8,886 nt of DNA from positions 1 through 8,886 of the forward strand of contig CAKTKV010000061.1 in assembly GCA_934572355.1 (NCBI GenBank), read 5' to 3'. The stretch is from an uncultured Oscillospiraceae bacterium. GTDB taxonomy: Bacteria; Bacillota; Clostridia; Oscillospirales; Oscillospiraceae. The notes under the pieces are model-generated. The model saw nothing but the letters and a program-made list of their open reading frames with translations. It was not told where the DNA came from and made no database searches. Made by a program: the position numbers and the translations under genes. Positions within the stretch are counted from its first letter, which is position 1. Every line of letters begins with the position of its first letter. Below, in pieces: positions 1 through 5,659 of the stretch.

Positions 1-32
1 AAAGGCGTGTGCGGCACGCCGCTCACGCCTTT
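1..32. terminator. Hairpin at the left edge, possible terminator
   Basis: Positions 1-9 (AAAGGCGTG) pair exactly with 24-32 (CACGCCTTT). Inside them 11-14 (GCGG) pairs with 19-22 (CCGC) around a CACG loop, with a single T-T mismatch at 10/23. The result is a 13-bp stem. A short T stretch follows on the plus strand (30-32, then scattered T to 43). On the minus strand the T run would fall outside the window. It could terminate a plus-strand gene lying to the left, for example a transposase. The T run is short, so termination is an inference. Confidence 0.4.
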
Positions 33-48
33 CTGCTATTTCTTGCTA

Positions 49-78
49 AGCTCTACCCCAACTATTGACACAGAGCCC
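49..78. mobile_element. Possible terminal inverted repeat of an ISL3-like insertion sequence
   Basis: Read on the minus strand from 78 leftwards, the sequence begins GGGCTCTGTGTCAATAGTTG. From memory this resembles ISL3-family ends, which start GG(C)TCTNTGTCAA. If correct, the element lies to the left, outside the window, and its edge is at 77 or 78, just beyond the T run of the reductase gene's terminator. The partner end, the target duplication and the transposase cannot be seen, so this rests on motif resemblance alone. A fortuitous match is quite possible. Confidence 0.3.
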
Positions 79-86
79 GGAAACAT

Positions 87-119
87 AAAAGCAGCAGAGC
101 CGAAGCTCTGCTGCTTTTT
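87..119 (-). terminator. Strong intrinsic terminator of the enoate-reductase-like gene (bidirectional)
   Basis: Positions 91-100 (GCAGCAGAGC) and 105-114 (GCTCTGCTGC) form a perfect 10-bp stem. Read on the minus strand the loop is TTCG closed by C-G, the very stable cUUCGg tetraloop, followed by TTTT (90-87). On the plus strand the same stem is followed by TTTTT (115-119), so it can stop transcription from both sides. It begins 22 nt after the stop codon of the reductase gene. Confidence 0.87.
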
Positions 120-141
120 GTTATAATGTTTAGCCGAGAAA

Positions 142-2289
142 TCAGATGAACTTATCGATGATGTTCTCGATGCCCTGGTTGTTGCCGTTGATGTACATGC
201 AGACATCCCATGCGCGCCAGATAACGGTACGCAGGTTGCCGATGGCAACACAGTCGCCGACACGGAAGATGGTCTCCTTGCCCTTGACCTTGCGGGACAG
301 ATCCTTGCCGCCGACAGGAGTGGGAACGAAGCCGATACCGTTGACGACATTGTCGCACTCGACGAAGAACTTCTCGCCGGTCTTGACGTTCTTAACGGTG
401 CAGCCCTTGTCGGTGATCTCGGTGATGGTGGACTGGAGGTAAACGGGAACCTTGTGGTACTCCATAGCATCACGCAGGAAGGAGGTGTTGGCAAGGCAGG
501 TGACATCGGACTTGACGAGGTCGTTTGCGAACTCGACAATGATGGGGTGCTTGCCGTAGTTGAGGAGCAGGTCATAAGCAGCCTCGCAGGAGGACTGGCC
601 GCCGCCGAGGAAGAGGACCTTATCGCCGACCTCATGCTTCTCCTTGAGGAGCTGCGTGAAGGTGAGAGCCTTCTCAAAGCCGGGGATCATGGGCATGGTT
701 CTGGGAGTGGAACCGGTGGCGATGATGACAGCGTCGAACTTGCCGATGGTATTGACGTCGGTGACTTCGGTGTTGAAGTGGACTTCAATGCCGGCCTTCT
801 CGATCTCTCTCTTGTACCAGCGGATGAGCTCCTTGTCGTTCTCTTTGAAGGTCATGGCGGAAGCAGTCAGGAACAGACCGCCAAGCTCATTGGTCTTTTC
901 AAAGATAACGGGGATGTTGCCCTGCTGATGCAGAACCAGAGCAGACTCCATACCGCCGATGCCGCCGCCGATGATGGCGACTCTCTTGGCCTTCTTGGTG
1001 GGAGCAATGTAGTATCTGGTATGCTGCATGGTGGTCGGGTTCAGAGCGCAGCGGCCAAGATGCAGGGAGTCCATAAGGTTCTGGGTGTTGGAGGAACCCT
1101 TGTACTTTGCGAAGTTGAAGCAACCGTTGTGGCAGCGGATGCAGGGCTTGATCTCGTCCTCGCGGCCTTCGAGGATCTTGTGGATCCACTCATGGTCAAC
1201 GAGGTTCTGACGTGCGATAGCAACAGCGTCGAGTCTGCCGGCTGCGATCTCTTCAGCGGCCTTGACAGGATCCATACGGCCTGCGCAGACAACGGGCTTG
1301 GAGGTGAACTTCTTGATGTGCTCAACATAGCTGAGGTTGCAGTTATCCGGCATGTACTGAGGCGGATGTGCCCAGTACCAAGCGTCGTAAGTACCGTTGT
1401 CGCAGTTGAACATATCGTAACCGGCGTCCTCAAGATACTTGATGGCCTTCTCGGACTCTTCCATGTCACGGCCCCACTCCTCGAAGTCGGTCTCATAAGG
1501 CATTGCGCCCTTGCACCAACCCTTGGTCTTGGAGACGACGGAGTAACGCAGGGAGACGGGGAAGTCATCGCCGGCGTACTTCTTGATGCACTGAACGATC
1601 TCGACCGGGAAGCGGAAGCGGTTCTCGAAAGATCCGCCGTACTCGTCGGTACGGTAGTTCCAGTTGGCCATGGTGAACTGGTCAAGGAGGTAGCCTTCAT
1701 GAACGGCGTGGATCTCAACACCGTCAACACCGGCGTCTCTCAGCTTCTTCGCGGTCTTACCGAAGGCTTCGACCATCTCGTGAATCTCTTCAACGGTCAT
1801 GGGACGGGACTTGACATCCTCGGCCCAGCGGTTCGGAGTAGCGGAAGCGGAAGCGCAGGAGTACTGAACGTCAACGATGGGGGAAGCGAGCTTGTTGAGG
1901 AAGTCGTTCTTTGCGAGAACGGTCATCCAGCCGTTGATAGCCATGGAACGGCCAAAGCCTGCTGCCAGCTGAATGAACAGCTTGCCGCCGGTCTTGTGGT
2001 ACTCTTCCATGTAGGGCTTGAGCTGCTTGAACATCTTGTCGTTCTGCCACAGCCACTTGCGGCCGGGGATACCGAGGGTATCGCGCACGCACTGCATGCC
2101 GGGGAGGACAAGGCCGACGCCGTCCTGTGCTCTGTTGAGCAGGAAGTAAGCGGCTTCCTTATCGAAGTGGTTGGGCTCCAGCCAGCCAAACAGGGAGGTG
2201 CCGCCCATGGAGCACTGAACGATGCGGTTCTTGATCTCTACGTTACCGATCTTCCAAGGGGTAAATAGAGCGCTGTATTTTTCGTTCAT
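142..2289 (-). CDS. Old Yellow Enzyme / 2-enoate reductase-type flavin and [4Fe-4S] oxidoreductase
   Basis: Predicted cytoplasmic NAD(P)H-dependent reductase of activated C=C bonds, of the family containing 2-enoate reductase, FldZ, BaiCD/BaiH and FadH (2,4-dienoyl-CoA reductase). The 715 residues (from the ATG at 2289) comprise an N-terminal FMN TIM barrel (about 5-370), then a four-cysteine cluster C383-x2-C386-x3-C390-x23-C414. A GGGIGG dinucleotide fold (441-446, FAD) and an inner GGGQSS fold (562-567, NAD(P)H) follow, and a C-terminal GD motif (about 688) contacts FAD. HAVHEGYLLDQF (194-205) carries the Tyr (200) matching the FadH proton donor. Typical relatives have roughly 640-680 residues and a shorter final Cys spacing. 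The gene has its own promoter and terminator. Codon use favours C-ending codons (ATC, AAC, GGC) more than its neighbours, suggesting high expression. Substrate is not deducible: unsaturated carboxylates, enoyl-CoAs, bile acid or steroid enones are all possible. The family is secure, the reaction is inferred. Confidence 0.93.
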   Translation of the reverse strand: MNEKYSALFTPWKIGNVEIKNRIVQCSMGGTSLFGWLEPNHFDKEAAYFLLNRAQDGVGLVLPGMQCVRDTLGIPGRKWLWQNDKMFKQLKPYMEEYHKTGGKLFIQLAAGFGRSMAINGWMTVLAKNDFLNKLASPIVDVQYSCASASATPNRWAEDVKSRPMTVEEIHEMVEAFGKTAKKLRDAGVDGVEIHAVHEGYLLDQFTMANWNYRTDEYGGSFENRFRFPVEIVQCIKKYAGDDFPVSLRYSVVSKTKGWCKGAMPYETDFEEWGRDMEESEKAIKYLEDAGYDMFNCDNGTYDAWYWAHPPQYMPDNCNLSYVEHIKKFTSKPVVCAGRMDPVKAAEEIAAGRLDAVAIARQNLVDHEWIHKILEGREDEIKPCIRCHNGCFNFAKYKGSSNTQNLMDSLHLGRCALNPTTMQHTRYYIAPTKKAKRVAIIGGGIGGMESALVLHQQGNIPVIFEKTNELGGLFLTASAMTFKENDKELIRWYKREIEKAGIEVHFNTEVTDVNTIGKFDAVIIATGSTPRTMPMIPGFEKALTFTQLLKEKHEVGDKVLFLGGGQSSCEAAYDLLLNYGKHPIIVEFANDLVKSDVTCLANTSFLRDAMEYHKVPVYLQSTITEITDKGCTVKNVKTGEKFFVECDNVVNGIGFVPTPVGGKDLSRKVKGKETIFRVGDCVAIGNLRTVIWRAWDVCMYINGNNQGIENIIDKFI

Positions 2290-2307
2290 GAAATACATCC
2301 TTTCCTT
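2290..2307 (-). promoter_or_regulatory. Ribosome binding site that decides the start of the reductase gene
   Basis: The transcript reads AAGGAAAGG directly before an ATG at 2298, with a second in-frame ATG at 2289. AAAGG (2303-2299) lies 9 nt before the second ATG, a normal spacing, but touches the first. An upstream AAGG (2307-2304) could serve the first ATG at 5 nt. The second start gives an N-terminus MNEKYSALF, typical of this family. I chose 2289; using 2298 adds only three residues. Confidence 0.6.
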
Positions 2308-2381
2308 TTCTTATCTTATTTATTTTACGGAGATGGGGAACCGTGAGGCATGTCCATCAACCGTTTTTTACAAACCCGTAT

Positions 2382-2408
2382 GCCGCGGCTGAACCGACAT
2401 ACCGCAGC
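2382..2408 (-). promoter_or_regulatory. Possible leader hairpin in the 5' UTR of the reductase gene
   Basis: In the transcript GCUGCGG (2408-2402) can pair with CCGCGGC (2388-2382), giving seven pairs with one G-U and a 13-nt loop. It sits about 10 nt after the predicted transcription start in a leader of roughly 125 nt. There is no U run behind it, so it is not a standard terminator. It could stabilise the mRNA or be part of a larger leader fold. No known riboswitch core was recognised. Confidence 0.3.
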
Positions 2409-2475
2409 TTCACACTTGTTGCAATTATATCACACTTTTTCAAAATAATCAATTGCTTAAAGCTTTTGTGTGAAG
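2408..2475. promoter_or_regulatory. Three GTGTGA/TCACAC boxes around the reductase promoter, candidate operators
   Basis: The hexamer TCACAC occurs at 2410-2415 and 2430-2435, exactly 20 bp apart. Its complement GTGTGA is at 2468-2473. The outer copies extend to a perfect 8-bp inverted repeat, CTTCACAC (2408-2415) and GTGTGAAG (2468-2475). The middle copy lies in the promoter spacer touching the -10 element, one flanks the transcription start, and one is upstream of -35. The layout would suit a repressor, or a CRP/FNR-like factor whose half site is TGTGA. No candidate regulator is adjacent except the TetR gene at 3635-4159, and linking them is speculation. Confidence 0.45.
2424..2452 (-). promoter_or_regulatory. 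Sigma-A-type promoter of the reductase gene
   Basis: On the minus strand TTGATT (2452-2447, -35, four of six consensus bases) is followed by a 17-nt spacer and a perfect TATAAT (2429-2424, -10). A TG one base before the -10 makes it an extended -10 promoter. The surroundings are AT-rich, unlike the coding regions. Transcription should begin near 2417, leaving a leader of about 125 nt before the ATG at 2289. Confidence 0.78.
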
Positions 2476-2519
2476 TCTATTTAGTATACAATTTTCAACG
2501 GTATGTATAGCAGAGTGTC

Positions 2520-2563
2520 AAAAACCAGACAGATCGCGGCAAAAAGTCTGAGCGCAGATCAGA
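2520..2563 (-). terminator. Weak tandem terminator candidates after the flippase-like gene
   Basis: Two short hairpins with T runs follow or overlap the stop codon. The first is TCTGA (2563-2559) with TCAGA (2551-2547), followed by TTTTT (2545-2541). The second is CAGAC (2550-2546) with GTCTG (2530-2526), followed by a five-T run (2524-2520). Each stem is only 5-6 bp and the two overlap, so they are mutually exclusive. Termination here is plausible because the next gene has its own promoter. Confidence 0.38.
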
Positions 2564-3569
2564 GCTTGCTGCGGCTCAATCTGCGCTCGACGATAAAGAA
2601 CACGGGGAGACTGATAAGAAACGGGAAAAAGTAGGTAGCGATCCTATAAAGGAGCATCGCGCCCGAAGCGTCGATACTGCTGACGACGGCGGAATAGAAG
2701 AACACGAACGCAAACTCGAGAGGCCCAAGGCCGTTGACGTTCGGGAGAACGCCGGTGATGAGCAGCATCATTGCCGAGAGGATAAGCGAGTGGAGAAGGT
2801 CGGGAGCATTAAGCCCCATGCAGCGCAGCGCTGCCGAGGGGATCATGTACAGTACCGTGAGCTTGAGGAAGTTCAGCAGCATGACCTTTGCCGAGACAGC
2901 CTTCATGCCTTTAAGATGCGCGGCCTCCGCGTACATCAGGTCGATCTGGCGGAGCCACTTTTCGCGGCGCTCCGGCCATTTGCCCTTTTCGGGGAAGAGC
3001 CCGAGGAGCTTCACGGCGAGGTCGTGAACAGGCTTCCATGTGCACAGCAGGATAAGCGCCGTGATTATCAGCAGGAAGATGGCAATGCCGGGAAGCACGT
3101 ATTTAACGGACTCCGGCAGAACCTCGCGCAGCCAGCCGAGCCCGGGGATGAGCATGACGAGGGCATAAATGAGTATCGCGGACTTGTGGTAGACAAATTT
3201 CAAGATGAGCAGCCCGACGCTGCGCCCGGCATCAAGCCCGCAGCGGTCGAGGTAAACGCTCTGCATCGGGATCGTGATAGCGCCGCCGCTTGCGGTCAGG
3301 CCGAAGGCACCGAGGAAAGTCAGCTCAAAGGCCTGACGGTAGCTCAGCTCCGGCAGACGGCTGCGCAGAAGAGTCATGCACATCGCGGAATCGATAAGCT
3401 GGTAGCCCAGTCCCATCGTGAGCAGCAGACACACGCCGGGGACGGAGACCTCTGAGAGAGCGGAGATGATCTCCGGGAGCTTATCCCGGAACACGATATA
3501 CAGAAGCAGGAGAACGAGCGTCAGCGCGGCAAGCCCGCTGACAAGGGAACGCTTTTTGGATTTATCCAT
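2559..3569 (-). CDS. Flippase-domain membrane protein (MprF N-terminal type, LPG_synthase_TM family)
   Basis: Predicted polytopic membrane protein of 336 residues, with hydrophobic segments near 8-26, 42-62, 80-105, 119-141, 155-175, 225-245, 258-275, 282-300 and 305-327. The GLTASGGAITIPMQSVYL stretch (about 90-107) corresponds to the conserved glycine-rich loop of the family. The NGLGPLEF motif (279-286) corresponds to its second signature, often PGGLGxxE. In full MprF this domain flips aminoacylated phosphatidylglycerol. Stand-alone copies lack the C-terminal aminoacyl-transfer domain, as here, and may move other lipids or glycolipids. The gene follows the TetR gene by 65 bp in the same direction, suggesting co-transcription. 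The ribosome binding site is poor: only AGAAAG upstream of the ATG at 3569. Family assignment is good; the transported lipid is unknown. Confidence 0.85.
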   Translation of the reverse strand: MDKSKKRSLVSGLAALTLVLLLLYIVFRDKLPEIISALSEVSVPGVCLLLTMGLGYQLIDSAMCMTLLRSRLPELSYRQAFELTFLGAFGLTASGGAITIPMQSVYLDRCGLDAGRSVGLLILKFVYHKSAILIYALVMLIPGLGWLREVLPESVKYVLPGIAIFLLIITALILLCTWKPVHDLAVKLLGLFPEKGKWPERREKWLRQIDLMYAEAAHLKGMKAVSAKVMLLNFLKLTVLYMIPSAALRCMGLNAPDLLHSLILSAMMLLITGVLPNVNGLGPLEFAFVFFYSAVVSSIDASGAMLLYRIATYFFPFLISLPVFFIVERRLSRSKL

Positions 3570-3596
3570 TTTGAACAGCTTTCTTTTACAGGCAGC

Positions 3597-3626
3597 GCCG
3601 CATGAAGCGGCAGGTGTGGTATGCGG
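3597..3626 (-). other. Competing small hairpins between the regulator and flippase genes
   Basis: A perfect five-bp GC stem, GCCGC (3597-3601) and GCGGC (3607-3611), forms around a five-base loop. An alternative six-bp stem pairs CCGCAT (3598-3603) with ATGCGG (3621-3626). The two share bases and cannot form together. They lie about 28 nt before the flippase start codon. There is no T run. This could tune expression of the second gene or be chance. Confidence 0.25.
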
Positions 3627-3634
3627 TATTGATG

Positions 3635-4159
3635 TTAACGCGTAAAATGCTTTGCAAGCTCGGCAGCCTCCGCCCAGAGGGTGCAGGCGCGGTGCATGTC
3701 AGGCTCCGCGCCCGGCTTCATCCCGCGGATGAACCAGTCGCTCAAAAGCCCGGAGCAGTTGAAGCGGCACATATAGGTCATGAAAGCGCGGGTATCGGCG
3801 CCAAGCTCTCGCCCGGCGGCGTAGCGCTCGATGAAGCGGTCGGCCCAATATTCACAGGCGTGGCTCAGACACTGGTCAAAAACGTCACGCGCGGCGGACG
3901 AATAGACATGCAGCACGGCGCGTCGGTTCTCGGACAGCATGTCCAGCGCCTTATGCATGCACTGTTCGGGCGCGTCGTCGCTGTAATACTCGCTAAGGAT
4001 AGAATCGATCTTGCTGCGGACGATCTCATCGAGCAGGGCGGGCATATCCTTGAAATGATAATAGAAGGTGTTGCGGTTTATATCGCAGTCACGGACGATG
4101 TCGAGCACGGACACGTCACGGTACGCGCGCTGGTTGAGAAGCTTCACGGCGGACTGCAT
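3635..4159 (-). CDS. TetR/AcrR-family transcriptional regulator
   Basis: A DNA-binding regulator of 174 residues. The helix-turn-helix is at about residues 15-41: VSVLDIVRDCDINRNTFYYH followed by FKDMPALLDEIV is the classical TetR signature, with a YYHF recognition-helix end. The remainder (about 45-174) is the variable ligand-binding and dimerisation part; its SGLLSDWFIRGMKP stretch near the end resembles the C-terminal helix of clostridial TetR proteins. The chosen ATG at 4159 has AAAAAGGA seven nt upstream, a good ribosome binding site. However, it cuts helix 1 short: in-frame codons upstream would encode an extra AGKKELI, as expected for a complete TetR protein, but no ordinary start codon opens that extension. 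The gene lies directly upstream of the flippase gene and probably controls it and itself. Ligand unknown. Confidence 0.88.
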   Translation of the reverse strand: MQSAVKLLNQRAYRDVSVLDIVRDCDINRNTFYYHFKDMPALLDEIVRSKIDSILSEYYSDDAPEQCMHKALDMLSENRRAVLHVYSSAARDVFDQCLSHACEYWADRFIERYAAGRELGADTRAFMTYMCRFNCSGLLSDWFIRGMKPGAEPDMHRACTLWAEAAELAKHFTR

Positions 4160-4196
4160 TATCAGTTCCTTTTTACCGGCAATAAGTCATTCCCCC

Positions 4197-4226
4197 ACAA
4201 TATTTTGTATGGCTAACTTATCTCAA
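4197..4226 (-). promoter_or_regulatory. Candidate promoter of the tetR-flippase cassette
   Basis: TTGAGA (4226-4221, five of six -35 bases) is separated by 18 nt from TATTGT (4202-4197, four of six -10 bases). Transcription would begin near 4190, leaving a leader of about 30 nt that contains the AAGGA site for the ATG at 4159. A short inverted repeat, ACTT (4216-4219) and AAGT (4225-4228), overlaps the -35 element. The rest of the 4160-4294 spacer shows no convincing terminator for the gene before it. Confidence 0.38.
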
Positions 4227-4294
4227 GTCCGCGTAAACTGTTTTTCAATCCAAGCTCAACATTTATTGATGTTTGCCCAAAAACGCCGAATTGG

Positions 4295-5617
4295 TCAATA
4301 TCCGATAATGCTGTCAAAGCCGTAGTAGAGCGCCATGTAGACGTTTGCCCAGTCGAAGGGATCTTTGGTGCTGAGGTAATTGAGCCCCTCGATGGCGCTG
4401 TATTTTGTCTTTGCATACGGGCGGGGGAGCTGGATGTCTTTCTCGCCGTTTGCGATGCACTCTTCAATAAGCTGTTCATTGTATGAAAGGGCAATATGAG
4501 TGCAGCGGATGTCGCTGATGCCGGCATAGCCGAAGTACACGAGCGCGGCGATACTCACGGCGCACAGCGCGGCGAGGAGAGATTTATACCTGCCGTTAAA
4601 GAGCGGCGGAAAGAGTATGGCGACGGCGCACAGGAGCAGGATAAGCCCTATGTAGGTGCTGCGGCCCGCGCAGTACATCGCGAAGGTCAGCACGAAGTGC
4701 CCCGCGAGGGAGCCGAGCAGGAGAATGAGCGAAGCGATACGCACTCTCAGCTCCACTCTGTTTTTCACTGCGAGGTAAAACAGCAGCGCCCAAGCAATTA
4801 TCAGCGGCCAGAAGCGCAGATAGAACGCGCCTGTCTCAACAAAGTTAGAAAGCAGCACCGAAATGGAAAACTCCGCCGACTTATTCACGCTCTCCGCCGG
4901 GGCGAGCATCATGTACATGAACCCTGCGAATGCGGCGAGCAGCGACAGATACATCCACGGCGCTATACGCTGCTTGAAGTAAAAGCGGCACACGGCGATG
5001 ACGAGCATCACCATGAATATCACGGCGACGGAGGAGTTCTCTGAATACGCGCCGACAAGGGCAGAGAAGATGACGAACAGCACGCGCACGGGCTTTGACA
5101 GCTCACGGTCGTGCAGGAGCTTATCGAGGTACGGCAGCATGAACACGAGGCACAGCACCGCGCACCAGAGATAGTTTATCGCGCCGGTGAGCCAGAGAAA
5201 GACCTGACCGAACTCGGGCTGGAGTACCCAGACGCAGCCGAAGAGGGCGAGCAGACCGAGCGCGTTATGCTCCCCGCCCTGACGCGCAATGGAATATATG
5301 AGCCAGATCAGAGCGAGAAAGACCGCAGAATTGATAAGCTTGAAGACAATGGGCGGCAGGAGCAGGAAGAGCTGCACAAGAAAATGCGCTGCGACGCGGC
5401 CGTTCATTATGTGCCGGTGCGCGGCCATAGAGGGGAAAATATCCGCGACGCTCTCTATGCGGCTCTCATCGGCATAGCTGAAAAAGTAACGGTAATCGTC
5501 CGCGACGAGATCCGTCCACAGATTGCACACGAGCATCACAAGAAAAATGCCGATGCACACCACGGCGACGGTGACGCGGGAACGGTTGACCCTATCAAAA
5601 ATTCCGAATTTGTTCAT
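4295..5617 (-). CDS. DUF6056-like polytopic membrane protein, possible GT-C-type glycosyltransferase
   Basis: A 440-residue integral membrane protein with about ten hydrophobic segments (first at 15-35). After the first segment comes WTDLVADDYRYFFSY (34-48) with an acidic ADDY motif, then a conserved-looking loop with SMAAHRHIMNGR (63-74), LWLTGAINYLW (141-151) and AYSENSS (190-196). These match my recollection of the uncharacterised DUF6056 family. The acidic pair in the first extracellular loop resembles GT-C glycosyltransferases that use lipid-linked sugars, but this is inference. The C-terminal 70 residues form a soluble tail. An upstream TTG at 5629 opens the same frame, but GGAG (5627-5624) sits six nt before the ATG at 5617 and overlaps that TTG, so the ATG is chosen. 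It is 42 bp after the YdcF-like gene and likely the last gene of the operon. Confidence 0.82.
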   Translation of the reverse strand: MNKFGIFDRVNRSRVTVAVVCIGIFLVMLVCNLWTDLVADDYRYFFSYADESRIESVADIFPSMAAHRHIMNGRVAAHFLVQLFLLLPPIVFKLINSAVFLALIWLIYSIARQGGEHNALGLLALFGCVWVLQPEFGQVFLWLTGAINYLWCAVLCLVFMLPYLDKLLHDRELSKPVRVLFVIFSALVGAYSENSSVAVIFMVMLVIAVCRFYFKQRIAPWMYLSLLAAFAGFMYMMLAPAESVNKSAEFSISVLLSNFVETGAFYLRFWPLIIAWALLFYLAVKNRVELRVRIASLILLLGSLAGHFVLTFAMYCAGRSTYIGLILLLCAVAILFPPLFNGRYKSLLAALCAVSIAALVYFGYAGISDIRCTHIALSYNEQLIEECIANGEKDIQLPRPYAKTKYSAIEGLNYLSTKDPFDWANVYMALYYGFDSIIGY

Positions 5618-5659
5618 AGACGGCTCCAATGGAAAATTTACATAACTTGGTTGACATAA

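Noticed and set aside
65..93. TTGACA on the plus strand as a promoter -35 element
   Set aside because: No -10-like hexamer occurs at 16-18 nt, and a terminator hairpin begins at 91. It is better explained as part of the possible insertion-sequence end.
454..2268. A 604-codon open frame on the plus strand opposite the reductase gene
   Set aside because: It lies wholly antisense to a gene with unmistakable domains. Its product is low-complexity (rich in Gly, Leu, Val, Glu, Asp) and matches no family I know, and there is no ribosome binding site or promoter of note. Strong codon bias in the real gene removes stop codons from this antisense frame.
2307..2402. Short leader peptides (about 10 codons) in the reductase 5' UTR
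   Set aside because: Two ATG-initiated mini-frames exist, but neither has a ribosome binding site or codon runs typical of attenuation peptides.
3602..4216. A 204-codon plus-strand frame opposite the TetR gene
   Set aside because: The minus-strand frame has a clear TetR helix-turn-helix; the plus-strand product has none and lacks a ribosome binding site.
5618..5629. TTG start at 5629 for the DUF6056-like gene
   Set aside because: The GGAG ribosome binding site overlaps this codon and is correctly spaced for the ATG at 5617 instead.
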